In this document: positions 1-8,175 of the stretch, piece after piece | How positions within the stretch are numbered: position 1 is the stretch's first letter | Layout of the letters: every line of letters begins with the position of its first letter | Assembly: GCA_949285145.1 (NCBI GenBank) | Contig: CASDXQ010000051.1 | Location: 1 to 45,938 of the forward strand | Length of the DNA: 45,938 nucleotides | Direction of reading: 5' to 3' | DNA from: an uncultured Spirochaetales bacterium | GTDB lineage: Bacteria > Spirochaetota > Spirochaetia > Sphaerochaetales > Sphaerochaetaceae | The notes under the pieces: model-generated | Told to the model about the DNA's origin: nothing | Database searches by the model: none | The model's input: only the letters and a program-made list of their open reading frames with translations | Position numbers and translations under genes: made by a program

Positions 1-1
1 A

Positions 2-160
2 AAAATAGCAATCAGTAAAGGAATACAATTCTTGCGTCTTGATTGTGCAGTAGATAATAAATTTTTGAATGAATATTACGAATCAATGGGGTATAAAATG
101 GTTGGTTGTTGTAAAGAAGGAGCTTATATCGGCAATAAGCGAGAAAAAGAATTACACTGA
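2..160 (+). CDS. GNAT-family N-acetyltransferase, 3' end only
   Basis: This is the last 52 codons of a gene that begins before the window. The frame reads KIAISKGIQFLRLDCAVDN and then NEYYESMGYKMVG, which is the usual C-terminal part of a GNAT fold: a beta strand with LRLDC, an Asn, and the tyrosine-rich helix ending in a G(Y/F) turn. GNAT proteins move an acetyl group from acetyl-CoA to an amine, but the substrate cannot be told from this fragment. The acetyl-CoA loop (Q/RxxGxG/A) lies upstream of the window. The stop codon is followed at once by the remains of a DUF2075 gene. Base composition is AT-rich like the next two genes and unlike the rest of the window. The family call is fairly sure from the pattern and the specific function is unknown. 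Confidence 0.6.
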   Translation, partial: KIAISKGIQFLRLDCAVDNKFLNEYYESMGYKMVGCCKEGAYIGNKREKELH

Positions 161-170
161 TAAATCCTAA

Positions 171-2107
171 TTTATCGAGAATGTTAGGATTTTACAGCAG
201 GATCGACGTTCAATAGCAGAAATAGTTGAGGCAGAATATAATAAACGAATAGGAAAGGTAAGCAAAGCAGAAAGGAAAGCCTGGACAAATTCTCTTCAAT
301 ACATGTACAAAGTAATAAATACGGAAGAAATCGATGATAATGTCTCTATTTGCATAGAGTATCAGATTCCGCTGAGAAGGAATCGAATTGATTTTATTGT
401 TGCTGGCAGAAACGAAAACGGGGAAGAGAATGTTGTAATCATTGAACTAAAGCAATGGTCGCAGGATAATGTCAGGCCTCTTGCCGATGAAGGAATTGTT
501 TCTGTCAAAATGGGCGGTTACGAGTATTGTGAAAAACACCCGCATCCTTCTTACCAGGCTTGGTCATATGCGATGACGCTGAAAGCTTACAATGAATATA
601 TTCAAACCCATAATGTGTTGCTGTTTCCATGTGCTTATATGCATAATTATTCCCCGTATGAGAAAGATAAAATCTTAGATAGCAGCATTATAAAGAAATA
701 AATGAAGCTCCTCTTTTTGTACGCGATAATGGGGAAGAGCGTTTGAGAGAGTTCATTGTCTCAAAAGTTTCCAAAGACGATAAAGTAATTAACAATAAAG
801 GTATCATGGAGCGAATAGATGGAAGCCGTAATATGCCATCAAAATCCCTGCAGGATGCAGTTTTGGACATGCTCAGAAAAAGGGAAGAAAATAATGAGTT
901 CATTTTGATGGAATCTCAGAAGGTTATTTTCGGTGAAATAATGAGTACTGTTTACAAACTACGTAATGGATGCGAGAAAAAAGTTTTTATTGTCAGAGGT
1001 GGACTCAGTACAGGTAAAAGCGTTCTTGCTATCCATCTCCTATGCAAAATTTTGAACGACAGTAAAAGTTGTGCATATGTTTCAAAGAACAGTGCTCCCA
1101 GAAATGTCTATAAGGCAAAACTCGCAGAAGGCAATTTTAAGAACTCCTGTATAGACAGTCTTTTCATGGGCTCCGGTAGTTTTATATCCAGTGCTCTTGA
1201 TGAGTTTGATGTTCTTATTGTTGATGAAGCCCATCGCTTGAATAGGAAATCAGGATTTCATAGTTCAAAAGGTGAAAATCAGATAAAGGAAATCATCAAT
1301 GCGGCAAAGATTTCCGTTTTTTTTATAGATGAAGACCAGATTGTAACGGCAAAGGACATTGGAAACATAAAAGATATCAAGAGCTTCGCAAAAAATTTTG
1401 ATGCAAAAGTAATTGAACATAAGCTTGAAACTCAGTTCCGTTGTAACGGATCCAACGGGTATCTGGATTTTCTTGATGATCTTCTTGAAATCAGAAAGCC
1501 GTATTATACCTTTGATCCTGGTGAGTATGATGTTGTGGTATATGACGATCTTTGCAAGATGTTTGAGGATATCAAAAGAAAGAATCTTATTGATAACAAG
1601 GCAAGAATGCTTGCGGGGTACTGCTGGAACTGGATATCACAGAAAGACCATAATGCAGGTCCTGATATAGTAATCGAGGATCAGAATTTCAGTGCATACT
1701 GGAATTTCAGTAATACATCTACATGGGCAATTGATGATGATACAGTAGATCAGGTTGGTTGTATTCATACTTCGCAGGGACTTGAGTTCTCGTATGTAGG
1801 TGTTATTATCGGAGATGATCTCCGATATGAGAATGGACATGTAATAACGGATCCTTCGAAAAGAACTAGAACTGATGCCTCACTGAAGGGGATGAATGAA
1901 AAAGGTCGTGAGGCAGAGAAAAAGAAAGATAAGATAATATGGGATACGTATAAAACTCTTCTTTCCCGGGCAATGAAGGGTTGCTATATATATTGTACTG
2001 ATAAAGCTCTTGCCGAACATATAAAGCAGAAGCTTGCTTCTACTCAGCGGTTATATGATGACTTTATGGAAGCTTCCGGATATAGCTTTGCTGCGGAGAA
2101 GCAATGA
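171..2107 (+). pseudogene. DUF2075 (Schlafen group 3-like) DNA/RNA helicase-domain protein, broken
   Basis: Two reading frames together make one DUF2075 protein. The first (open from 171, with an ATG at 303) holds the N-terminal part, including NSLQYMYKVIN and IEYQIPLRRNRIDFIVAG, a nuclease-like fold with the acidic D and ELKQW of that domain. The second frame (readable from about 686 to 2107) holds the ATPase: a Walker A loop RGGLSTGKSVLA at about 1000-1030, a Walker B DVLIVDEAH at about 1207-1233, and C-terminal helicase motifs QVGCIHTSQGLEFSYVGVI and LLSRAMKGCYIY. The frames join near 685, where one base appears to be missing (DSS then HYKEINEAPLF). The usual start and about ten first residues are also absent, because an in-frame stop lies at 168-170. 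The Walker A reads GLSTGKS where GxPGTGKS is common. Members of this family are often in defence or accessory islands. Whether the damage is real decay or a sequence error is open. Confidence 0.75.
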
Positions 2108-2301
2108 TGCTCATCTCTCCATTTCCGGACATTTGCTCAGGATGATTTTGATAAGTTTGCCGACGTCGGTGCCAGGATTCTTAGGCAGGTTTTTGTCCCG
2201 TATTCTGTTTTTCCGCTTCTTCGTCAAGATTCTACAAAACCGTTTTCTTTGCAGAAATTTTATGAGGTACAATGAATATGTGCTTGATCAGGAGGAGTGA
2301 A
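2108..2301 (+). other. Gap with a coding-like tail in the DUF2075 frame
   Basis: No start codon with a ribosome site was found here. Directly after the TGA at 2105-2107 the same frame stays open for 55 codons to a TGA near 2275 and reads like protein, with segments such as FAQDDFDKFADVGARI and FVPYSVFPLLRQD. I do not recognise it. It may be the remnant of a separate gene that lost its start, or chance. The last bases hold the GGAGGAG ribosome site of the next gene. Confidence 0.3.
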
Positions 2302-2727
2302 ATGAAAGTTGAACTTCAGAAAATCATTGATGCCCTTTATGAGGTGAATGATGATAATGCACTGTATCTTGATACAGAGGCTGGTGAGACCGTTCTGGTG
2401 TATGATGGCGGAGTTTACGGTGGCGGAGAAGGTGTTGAGGACATGACTCCTGATGAAATTGATGAGAGTGAGCGTTTCATCTTTCTACCTTCTTCCTTTG
2501 TGCTCAACAACTGGCAGATAATGCAGAATTTCATCTGGAGCCTTGATGATGCAAGACTGCAGGACAGACTCAACGGTGCAATTCACAGAAGCGGGGCTTT
2601 CAGAAATTTCAGGAATGTTGTTGATGAAAAAGGTCTTACGAATGAGTGGTACAAATTCCGTGATGCATCATATCGCGATATCGCAACAGAGTGGTGCAAA
2701 GAGAACGCTATCGAATGGGTAGAGTGA
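2302..2727 (+). CDS. UPF0158 family protein
   Basis: The protein has 141 residues and starts at the ATG at 2302, seven bases after a good GGAGGAG site. An earlier in-frame ATG at 2272 has no such site. The sequence shows the UPF0158 pattern: an acidic N-terminal half with DGGVYGGGEG, a FIFLPSS strand, NWQIMQNFIW, then GAIHRSGAFRNFRNV, NEWYKFRD and IATEWCKENAIEW at the C-terminus. No catalytic role is known for the family, and members are small cytosolic proteins. There is no signal peptide or membrane segment. It follows the broken helicase gene in the AT-rich left end and seems to be transcribed with that region, since no promoter or terminator is evident between them. Family assignment is good and function is unknown. 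Confidence 0.75.
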   Translation: MKVELQKIIDALYEVNDDNALYLDTEAGETVLVYDGGVYGGGEGVEDMTPDEIDESERFIFLPSSFVLNNWQIMQNFIWSLDDARLQDRLNGAIHRSGAFRNFRNVVDEKGLTNEWYKFRDASYRDIATEWCKENAIEWVE

Positions 2728-2899
2728 AAATATAATTCCGGAAATCCTGATTATATTTTAAGTTTTTGCAAAATTCAGGCAAAAATGCTGATTATGATCT
2801 GATTTCACGAAGATCTGCGCTCTCTGTCATTTCCTTTTCATTACATGTACATATTGTGTTAAAATATCCATCAGTTTGGCTGGAAGGAGGTGTGTGAAT

Positions 2900-3382
2900 A
2901 TGAGCGGTGAAAAACTGGATGCAGTCATTGAGGAACAGGAGAGGGTTTTAAGATTCAGCAGCATTGATCTTGATACAATCGCACGTGTGTGTAGCAGGGC
3001 TGTTGAAAAGCTGAAGAACATGAAGGCTCCATGCTATATCCGTGCTTCTGTCAACAAGACCGTCGTTTTTGCACAGTGCCTTGAAGGTGCAAGCTGCAAC
3101 AATGAAGAGTGGGCAAAGAGGAAAGCCGCCTTATGTGAGCGCTACTGGATGAGTTCGCTTCATGCGACGCGCAATCTTGAGAAAAAAGGACAGACGCTTG
3201 AGTCTTGCGGAATGAACAGCAGTGAATACGGCCTTTCCGGCGGTTCTTTTCCCCTCCTGCTTGAAAGCGGGATCTGCATAGGAAGCATCACGGTATCAGG
3301 ATTGAAGGGAGAAGAGGATCACCAGATTGTTGCATCTGCCATTGCCGATGAATTAGGTGTTAAAATCCTGTCTGTCTTTTGA
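2900..3382 (+). CDS. UPF0303 / DUF336 (GlcG-HbpS-like) heme-domain protein
   Basis: The start is the ATG at 2900, after a strong GGAAGGAGG site at 2882-2890, giving 160 residues. The protein matches the heme-degrading domain/UPF0303 pattern: an N-terminal helix with EEQERVLRFSSID, the conserved RASVNKTVVFAQCLEG strand region, EEWAKRKAALCERYWMSS, then GGSFPLLLESGICIGSITVSGL and EEDHQIVASAIADELG. The family is related to HbpS and GlcG, small profilin-like domains that bind heme, cobalamin or similar ligands. A real heme-degrading activity is not established for UPF0303 members. No export signal is visible. It stands alone, with a non-coding stretch on each side. The family call is strong and the biological role is open. 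Confidence 0.8.
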   Translation: MSGEKLDAVIEEQERVLRFSSIDLDTIARVCSRAVEKLKNMKAPCYIRASVNKTVVFAQCLEGASCNNEEWAKRKAALCERYWMSSLHATRNLEKKGQTLESCGMNSSEYGLSGGSFPLLLESGICIGSITVSGLKGEEDHQIVASAIADELGVKILSVF

Positions 3383-3690
3383 TGGAATGATCGGACAATT
3401 GCCATGATTATCTTTTCACTGTTGAACGTGAGGACATTGTTTTCCATGTACTGGCCAGAGTCATGGAATTGCAGTGACATCTGTTCTGGCTTGTATGGAC
3501 GGCGTTGGTTTTTAAAGATGTGCATAGTGACCATGATAAGGCAGAACCCTTTCTGCTGTATCTGATTCCTGGTGTAGGCTGTGGTGTTGCGGATGGCAGA
3601 AACGGCAGCCGTGTCATGATCATGACTGCCATCTGTATAGCAAGTTATTCATGCTGTGATCAGCTTCAGTTCTTAATATAGTCAGGTCAC
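3383..3690. other. Stretch without a convincing gene between convergent genes
   Basis: No supported start codon, RNA gene or terminator was identified. One plus-strand frame (about 3391-3681) is open apart from a single TGA near 3473 and reads protein-like, with LFWLVWTALVFKD and FLLYLIPGVGCG, so a decayed gene is possible. A perfect 14-base palindrome lies at 3613-3626 with GGCA/TGCC bases around it, and could act as part of a terminator or as an operator for the convergent genes. Confidence 0.3.
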
Positions 3691-4383
3691 TTATTGTATG
3701 CCGTTTTCAATCAGTGTGATTCCCTTCGTCTCTCCTGGGGCTATGCTGACAGTTCCTTTACTTGTGTCATCGGCATAGATTGTCACTTCCACCGCAGCTT
3801 TGCTTTCCGTTTCAAAAAGGACAGGAATATGTTTTGTGTCACCATCGGAGAGTGTATTGTAGGTATTGGAATCATAGTGGAATGTAGAGTATCTTGGTTG
3901 TTCAGTTTTTGTTTCCCCTTTAAAAGAGAATTCACCATATACATTATTGAATGTTTTCCCGCTTTCAGCTGTGACATCAATCCATGCCATGTTCGGATTC
4001 AGATATATATGATCCGTTCCATCCATTTTCAGGTTTTCAAAAACATGATCATATCCGCGGAAATAGGAGCCTTCAGCCTGGATTCTCAGCTTATGTGCTG
4101 TCAGCGGATACTGGAAGGCTGTGATCAGTATCGTTCCGGTTTTGTTAGCACCTATCTGGTTCTTTGTTGGATAAGATGTTCCTTCGACAGATATCGGATA
4201 CAGCTGGTCTTCAATACCGACGATGTCCCCGTCAAGATCAACAAAAGTTAGAGTCACGGAACCTTTGCTGTTATTGGTTGCCTTAAGCTTTTCCGCATGA
4301 CCGTATTCATCAAAGTTGCATGATGAGATTAAAATGGCACTTAGCATCAGAAGCACAGAAAGAACTGCAGCTTTCTTTTTCAT
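3691..4383 (-). CDS. Predicted lipoprotein, beta-rich, unknown function
   Basis: I place the start at the ATG at 4383, because it begins a clear lipoprotein signal: MKKKAAVLSVLLML followed by SAILISSC, with the lipidated Cys at about residue 22. Upstream in-frame codons to 4491 would only add a basic tail before the signal. The mature part (about 210 residues) is rich in short strands and polar residues (for example KGSVTLTFVDLDGDIVG and SIAPGETKGITLIENG) and has no motif I can name. It should be lipidated by Lgt, cut by LspA and held at the inner or outer membrane facing the periplasm or surface. The ribosome site (AAAGAGAG) is weak. It is divergent from the glutamyl-tRNA reductase-like gene, with 124 bases between the starts. 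I do not recognise a family. Confidence 0.7.
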   Translation of the reverse strand: MKKKAAVLSVLLMLSAILISSCNFDEYGHAEKLKATNNSKGSVTLTFVDLDGDIVGIEDQLYPISVEGTSYPTKNQIGANKTGTILITAFQYPLTAHKLRIQAEGSYFRGYDHVFENLKMDGTDHIYLNPNMAWIDVTAESGKTFNNVYGEFSFKGETKTEQPRYSTFHYDSNTYNTLSDGDTKHIPVLFETESKAAVEVTIYADDTSKGTVSIAPGETKGITLIENGIQ

Positions 4384-4507
4384 TTTCACATCTCTCTTTA
4401 ACGATTGTATCATGATTTCCATCTTGCAGTACAAGGTTTTTATTTTTTTCTGGAGGTTGAAATATTTTCTTTGATAAAGGAATATTCTCATCAGAAAGGA
4501 TACGGTT

Positions 4508-5605
4508 TTGATTTATATCTCAGGACTTGATTTCACACGTGACATAACGCAGTTTTCCCATCTCCAGAACAGAGGTGATGAACTGCTGTATTCAGCCTCC
4601 AGGAAGCTGATGAAAGTCCTGCGCTTTCCATTCGTGCTAATTGTCACCTGTGACAGGGCTGAAATAATAGGGATTAAAAAAGCATCATCAGAGAGTCTGG
4701 AGAGAGCTTTGTCTCTCAACCCTGCGGCAGTGGCAAAGTGCCGTTACCATATTGAAGGAGAGGAGGCGGAGCTTCATCTTTTCCATCTGGCAGCTGGAAT
4801 CATCTCTCCTCTTTTCGGAGAAGATACCGTGCAGGGCCAGATAACTCTTGCAGCAGAGACTGCGCGTCTTTCAGGATCTTCCTGCCCGTCACTGAACAAG
4901 CTCTGCAATGCCGCAGTGGCATTTGGAAAAGAAATGCACTCGAAATACCGCATGAGAGTCTTTGACAGAAGCATTGCAGATGCGGTTGCTGCCAGAGTGA
5001 GCAATGATAAGAATATTCTCATAACAGGAAGCGGGGAAAGTGCCAGGGTTGTTGCTGCGCGGCTTCTGGAAGACGGGCATGTCATACATATCGCACTGCG
5101 TGATGAAAGCAAGACTTTTCTTATCCTGCCCGGCACGTCAGCCGTATCGTATGATGACAGGATGAAGGAGGCAGAATGGGCTGATGCCGTCATTTCCGCA
5201 TCCTCCGGCTTGTACTATACATTTACTGAAACTGAATGCGGGAAGATTGCCCCGAAGAAAATGTACGACCTTGCTTTTCCTTATGATCTTCCGTCTTGTC
5301 CAAATGTTGTCCGCATCAGTGATCTGGGCGTTGAGGAGAAAGAGAAGGCGAGTGTTATCTCTCTTGTAAAGGCCGAGGCTGTGAAAGCTCATGCTGAATA
5401 CGTCAGCTGGCAGGTGCGATCAGAAGAAAGAGACGCGCTTGAAGAAAGGGCCGAGGAAGTTGCCATTGAGAGCATGAGGCGGCTTTCTTCTCATATTGCT
5501 TCTCTGAGCCTTTCCCCTGAGGAAGAGAAGAATCTCCGTCTCTCCGTAATTGACTGTGTGAATAAGGCTTATATCACAAAGCATTATGAGAAAAGCGGCA
5601 GATGA
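4508..5605 (+). CDS. hemA: Glutamyl-tRNA reductase-like protein (HemA family)
   Basis: The start is TTG at 4508, after an AAAGGA site. The 365-residue protein has the HemA order: an N-terminal catalytic domain with VTCDRAEI (nucleophile Cys48 and Arg50, canonical STCNRTE), then HLFHLAAGIISPLFGED and GQITLAAETARLSG (canonical HLF..AxGLDSxxxGExQIxGQ), a GK near residue 140, an NADPH-type Rossmann loop ILITGSGESARVVAARLL, and a shortened C-terminal helix domain. The normal enzyme reduces glutamyl-tRNA to glutamate-1-semialdehyde, the first step of C5 tetrapyrrole synthesis. Length is at the low end of the family (about 400-450) and several conserved positions differ. No other hem or cobalamin gene is next to it. 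The family call is good. Activity is likely but not certain, since the key Cys and first His are kept while the flanking signature is divergent. Confidence 0.75.
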   Translation: MIYISGLDFTRDITQFSHLQNRGDELLYSASRKLMKVLRFPFVLIVTCDRAEIIGIKKASSESLERALSLNPAAVAKCRYHIEGEEAELHLFHLAAGIISPLFGEDTVQGQITLAAETARLSGSSCPSLNKLCNAAVAFGKEMHSKYRMRVFDRSIADAVAARVSNDKNILITGSGESARVVAARLLEDGHVIHIALRDESKTFLILPGTSAVSYDDRMKEAEWADAVISASSGLYYTFTETECGKIAPKKMYDLAFPYDLPSCPNVVRISDLGVEEKEKASVISLVKAEAVKAHAEYVSWQVRSEERDALEERAEEVAIESMRRLSSHIASLSLSPEEEKNLRLSVIDCVNKAYITKHYEKSGR

Positions 5606-5880
5606 TGCATTGTCATCTTTGTCTGTGTGCAGCAGAGATGGAACGAGCACTATTCCGGGAGCTTGTCAGACTCTCAGAACAGCTTTTCTGAGAATTCTGT
5701 TGATTCTTGTCTGATAGCCTTTATCTTCCGCTTTCAATCTGGTCATTGGCTGTTCTGTTTCCGAACAGACAGAGAACAGCTTCATCTTTTGCCATATTGA
5801 AGAAAATCTCTGTCTTCTGTGAATTAAGCATTCCCTGCTATATACAAAATTTCCCCACGATTTGTGCCGGAATGCTCTGA
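5606..5880 (+). other. Intergenic region with two hairpins
   Basis: No gene is visible here. Two inverted repeats are present. Arms 5672-5679 and 5686-5693 pair perfectly over 8 bp with a 6-nt loop and may end hemA-like transcription, although no long T-run follows. Arms 5749-5756 and 5773-5780 pair over 8 bp around a loop that can pair further inside, and a short T-rich stretch follows. Their function is inferred only. Confidence 0.35.
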
Positions 5881-5916
5881 TGACTTCCTGTATGCGAAAA
5901 GTGTAGAATCCGGTAC
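5880..5916 (+). promoter_or_regulatory. Probable leaderless promoter of the butyrate kinase gene
   Basis: A -10 hexamer TAGAAT at 5904-5909 ends 7 nt before the ATG at 5917. A weak -35 (ATGACT, 5880-5885) lies 18 nt upstream. No Shine-Dalgarno sequence is present. Transcription would start within one or two bases of the start codon, so the mRNA should be leaderless. Confidence 0.5.
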
Positions 5917-7092
5917 ATGAGAATTCTTGTGATAAACCCGGGATCGACTTCCACCAAAGTCAGTGTTTTCGATGATGATAAAGAAGTTTTCACGGAAAGT
6001 GTTTTTCATGATGCGCCGGAACTTCTGAAATATAAAACGACAAACGATCAGCTTCCTTTCAGAAAGAAGGTCGTGCTGGATCTTCTTGAAAAGCATTCTG
6101 TGGATATTTCCACTGTCGATGCTTTTGCCGGGCGCGGCGGGTGTGCATATTCGCAGAAGGAAGGAGTCATGAAGATAGACAGACGGCTTTTTGAAGACAC
6201 CCGTGATGATAAAGGGGGCTCTGATCATCCTGCGAAACTCGGTGTGATGATGGCTTATGAATTCTCTCTTGAATATTCAAAACCTGCATATACACTGAAT
6301 CCGACCAATGTGGATGAGTTCTCGCCCCTTGCAAGAATCACGGGGCTTAAAGGCGTGTACAGACGCGCACAGTCCCATGTGCTGAATCAGAAGGGAATAG
6401 CAAGACTTCATGCAGCTTCTCTGGGCAGAAAGTATGAAGACTGCTCATTCATTGTCTGCCATATAGACGGAGGCATCACGGTGGCGGCACATAAGAACGG
6501 GCGGATGAGTGACGGCACGGAAGGTGCCGGAGGAGACGGTCCGTTTACGCCGACGCGGCTCGGCTCGGTGCCTGTGATGGAAACTGCAAAGTATCTTGAA
6601 AGCCATACTCCTGCCGAGCTTGAGGCGATGTGCTCCCGCTCCGGCGGCTTTGTGAGCCATTTCGGCACTTCCAATTCGGATACCGTGCACCGCATGAAGG
6701 AAGAAGGTGATGAGCATGCGTCACTTGTGTGGGATGCGATGATCTACCAGATATGCAAGTCCATAGGAGCAATGGCCTGTGTTCTGGAAGGCAGGGTTGA
6801 TGCCATACTTCTCACAGGCGGACTTGTACGCTTTGATGATATAGTGGAGGGCATACGGCGCCGCTGTTCCTGGATCGCTCCTGTTTCTGTCTATAAGGGG
6901 GAAGTCGAACAGGAAGAGCTCGGCGGTGAGGTGCTGAAGGTGATGAGAGGAGAAGCTGAGGCATCAGTGTATACCGGAAAGCCGGTATTCCTGACTGCTT
7001 ACAAAGTTCTTGCGTTTTTGACAAATGCCTTGAAAGTTTTTCAGAATTTCAGTAATAATACTGTACAGGTATCGGAGCAACATTTTTATTAA
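5917..7092 (+). CDS. buk: Butyrate kinase (acetate/butyrate kinase family)
   Basis: The 391-residue protein belongs to the ASKHA acetate/butyrate kinase family. It has the N-terminal phosphate loop LVINPGSTSTKVSVF, the butyrate kinase RGG motif (FAGRGGCAY), NPTNVDEFSPLARITG, a HIDGGITVAAHKNGR strand-turn with the catalytic region, and ILLTGGLVRFDDI for nucleotide binding. It converts butyryl-phosphate and ADP to butyrate and ATP, or the reverse. Branched substrates are also used by family members. No phosphotransbutyrylase gene is nearby. The normal family end (YTGKPV plus a few residues, about 355-360 in total) is passed, and about 30 unusual residues (from LTAYKVLAFL) follow, so the 3' end may have been altered by a deletion or fused to intergenic sequence. 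A 12-bp inverted repeat begins inside this tail. Confidence 0.85.
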   Translation: MRILVINPGSTSTKVSVFDDDKEVFTESVFHDAPELLKYKTTNDQLPFRKKVVLDLLEKHSVDISTVDAFAGRGGCAYSQKEGVMKIDRRLFEDTRDDKGGSDHPAKLGVMMAYEFSLEYSKPAYTLNPTNVDEFSPLARITGLKGVYRRAQSHVLNQKGIARLHAASLGRKYEDCSFIVCHIDGGITVAAHKNGRMSDGTEGAGGDGPFTPTRLGSVPVMETAKYLESHTPAELEAMCSRSGGFVSHFGTSNSDTVHRMKEEGDEHASLVWDAMIYQICKSIGAMACVLEGRVDAILLTGGLVRFDDIVEGIRRRCSWIAPVSVYKGEVEQEELGGEVLKVMRGEAEASVYTGKPVFLTAYKVLAFLTNALKVFQNFSNNTVQVSEQHFY

Positions 7093-7138
7093 CTAACTGT
7101 TCAAATCTTCTTTACTATACTGCTCCGATACCTTTTTT
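7068..7138 (+). terminator. Terminator-like inverted repeat after buk, possible small RNA
   Basis: Arms at 7068-7079 and 7121-7132 are a perfect 12-bp inverted repeat (GGTATCGGAGCA and its complement) with a 41-nt loop, followed directly by six T at 7133-7138. The layout fits a Rho-independent terminator on the plus strand, although the loop is unusually long. A promoter-like pair, TTGAAA (7030-7035) and TAATAA (7053-7058) with a 17-nt gap, lies just upstream and would give an RNA of about 70 nt ending at this T-run. Confidence 0.6.
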
Positions 7139-7188
7139 GTATCTTCCCGGCTTTTCTCACTTTTTCTTTAAATCTTTCCCTTTTCTGG

Positions 7189-7194
7189 TAAAAT
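7189..7194 (+). promoter_or_regulatory. -10 element of the lacI-type gene (leaderless)
   Basis: TAAAAT at 7189-7194 lies 7 nt before the ATG at 7202. No ribosome binding site is present. A weak TTTAAA 16 nt upstream (7167-7172) may be the -35. Start at 7202 would then be on a leaderless mRNA. Confidence 0.4.
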
Positions 7195-7201
7195 GATGTA
7201 T

Positions 7202-8173
7202 ATGATCACAGTCAAGGATATAGCAAATCTTGCGGGAGTCAGTCCCGCTACGGTATCGAATGTTCTCAACGGAAGAGCCAATGTGGGGCAGGAGACAAAG
7301 GAGAAGGTGCTCTCCATATGCCGTGACAATGGATATAATCCGAACGTGTATGCAAGAAATCTCAAGACAAAGAATCCCCGTACATTGCTTTTCACGTTCA
7401 GTGATTTTGACAGGAAATTCTACCTTGATGTGATTCACGGCATTCATGATTACGTGGATGCTCACGACTATGATCTGCTTATATGCACCGGAAAGTTCTG
7501 TGAGAAATATATGGATCCGCACATCACGAGCGGATGCATCGCACTGGATGGAAAACTGGAAAGCGATGTACTCATCCGCAGGGCCGGCAGGAATTATCCC
7601 GTTGTAGTGCTGGACAGGCTTCTTGACCATCCGTATATAAAAAGCATCCTCGTCAATAACTATAAGCCGATGTATGAGCTCACTTCAAAGCTCGCAGGCC
7701 GCGGTTACAGACGTTTTGCGTTTCTCGGAGGAATAGAGAACACTGCTGACAACAAAGAACGTTATCAGGCTTTTCAGGATGCTCTTGCGGACAGCGGCAT
7801 CAATTTCGCACGTGACAGATATATTTCGGGGGACTGGCATGAGGAAAGCGGCAGACGCGCTGCCCAGATACTGATGCTCACGAATCCTTGCCCGGAGGTT
7901 CTTGTGTGTGCGAACGACAATATGGCGGTGGGCGCGATCGAAGTTTTCCGTGACAACGGACTTGTCATCGGACAGGATATCCTGGTCACAGGTTTTGACA
8001 ACAATGATGTGGCTTCCTACAATTCCATCACCACCATTGATATTCCTGACTATGAGAGAGGATATCTTGCAGCACAGGCTCTTGTGGGAAACATTGAGGG
8101 GGAAATGGATGCGAGCGTATTCCGCATCAGCGCGAAGATCATAGAACGGCAGAGCGCGAAGTTTTCAGACTGA
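7202..8173 (+). CDS. LacI/GalR-family transcriptional regulator
   Basis: The protein has 323 residues from the ATG at 7202. An upstream in-frame ATG at 7193 is possible but overlaps the -10 element. Residues 1-60 are a LacI helix-turn-helix: VKDIANLAGVSPATVSNVLNG, then the hinge helix region NPNVYARNLKTKNPRTLLF. The rest is a type 1 periplasmic-binding-protein fold with VVVLDRLL, YRRFAFLGG, PEVLVCANDNMAVGAIEVF and DILVTGFDNNDVASY, which binds a sugar effector. It lies directly before the ABC transporter and GH65 phosphorylase genes and is the likely repressor of that locus, acting at the dyad at 8309-8335. The sugar effector is inferred to be an alpha-glucosyl disaccharide or a product of it. 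The family call is very sure and the target is an inference from position. Confidence 0.9.
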   Translation: MITVKDIANLAGVSPATVSNVLNGRANVGQETKEKVLSICRDNGYNPNVYARNLKTKNPRTLLFTFSDFDRKFYLDVIHGIHDYVDAHDYDLLICTGKFCEKYMDPHITSGCIALDGKLESDVLIRRAGRNYPVVVLDRLLDHPYIKSILVNNYKPMYELTSKLAGRGYRRFAFLGGIENTADNKERYQAFQDALADSGINFARDRYISGDWHEESGRRAAQILMLTNPCPEVLVCANDNMAVGAIEVFRDNGLVIGQDILVTGFDNNDVASYNSITTIDIPDYERGYLAAQALVGNIEGEMDASVFRISAKIIERQSAKFSD

Positions 8174-8175
8174 TT

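Noticed and set aside
2034..2300. Plus-strand open frame of 88 codons across the DUF2075 end
   Set aside because: It overlaps the helicase C-terminus in another frame and lacks a ribosome site; the in-frame tail of DUF2075 reads better as protein.
3319..3632. Two minus-strand open frames in the gap after UPF0303
   Set aside because: They overlap each other and the UPF0303 3' end, have no ribosome site and show no motif.
5917..7092. Acetate kinase as the identity of the kinase gene
   Set aside because: The FAGRGG and NPTNVDEF motifs and the overall length fit butyrate kinase better than acetate kinase.
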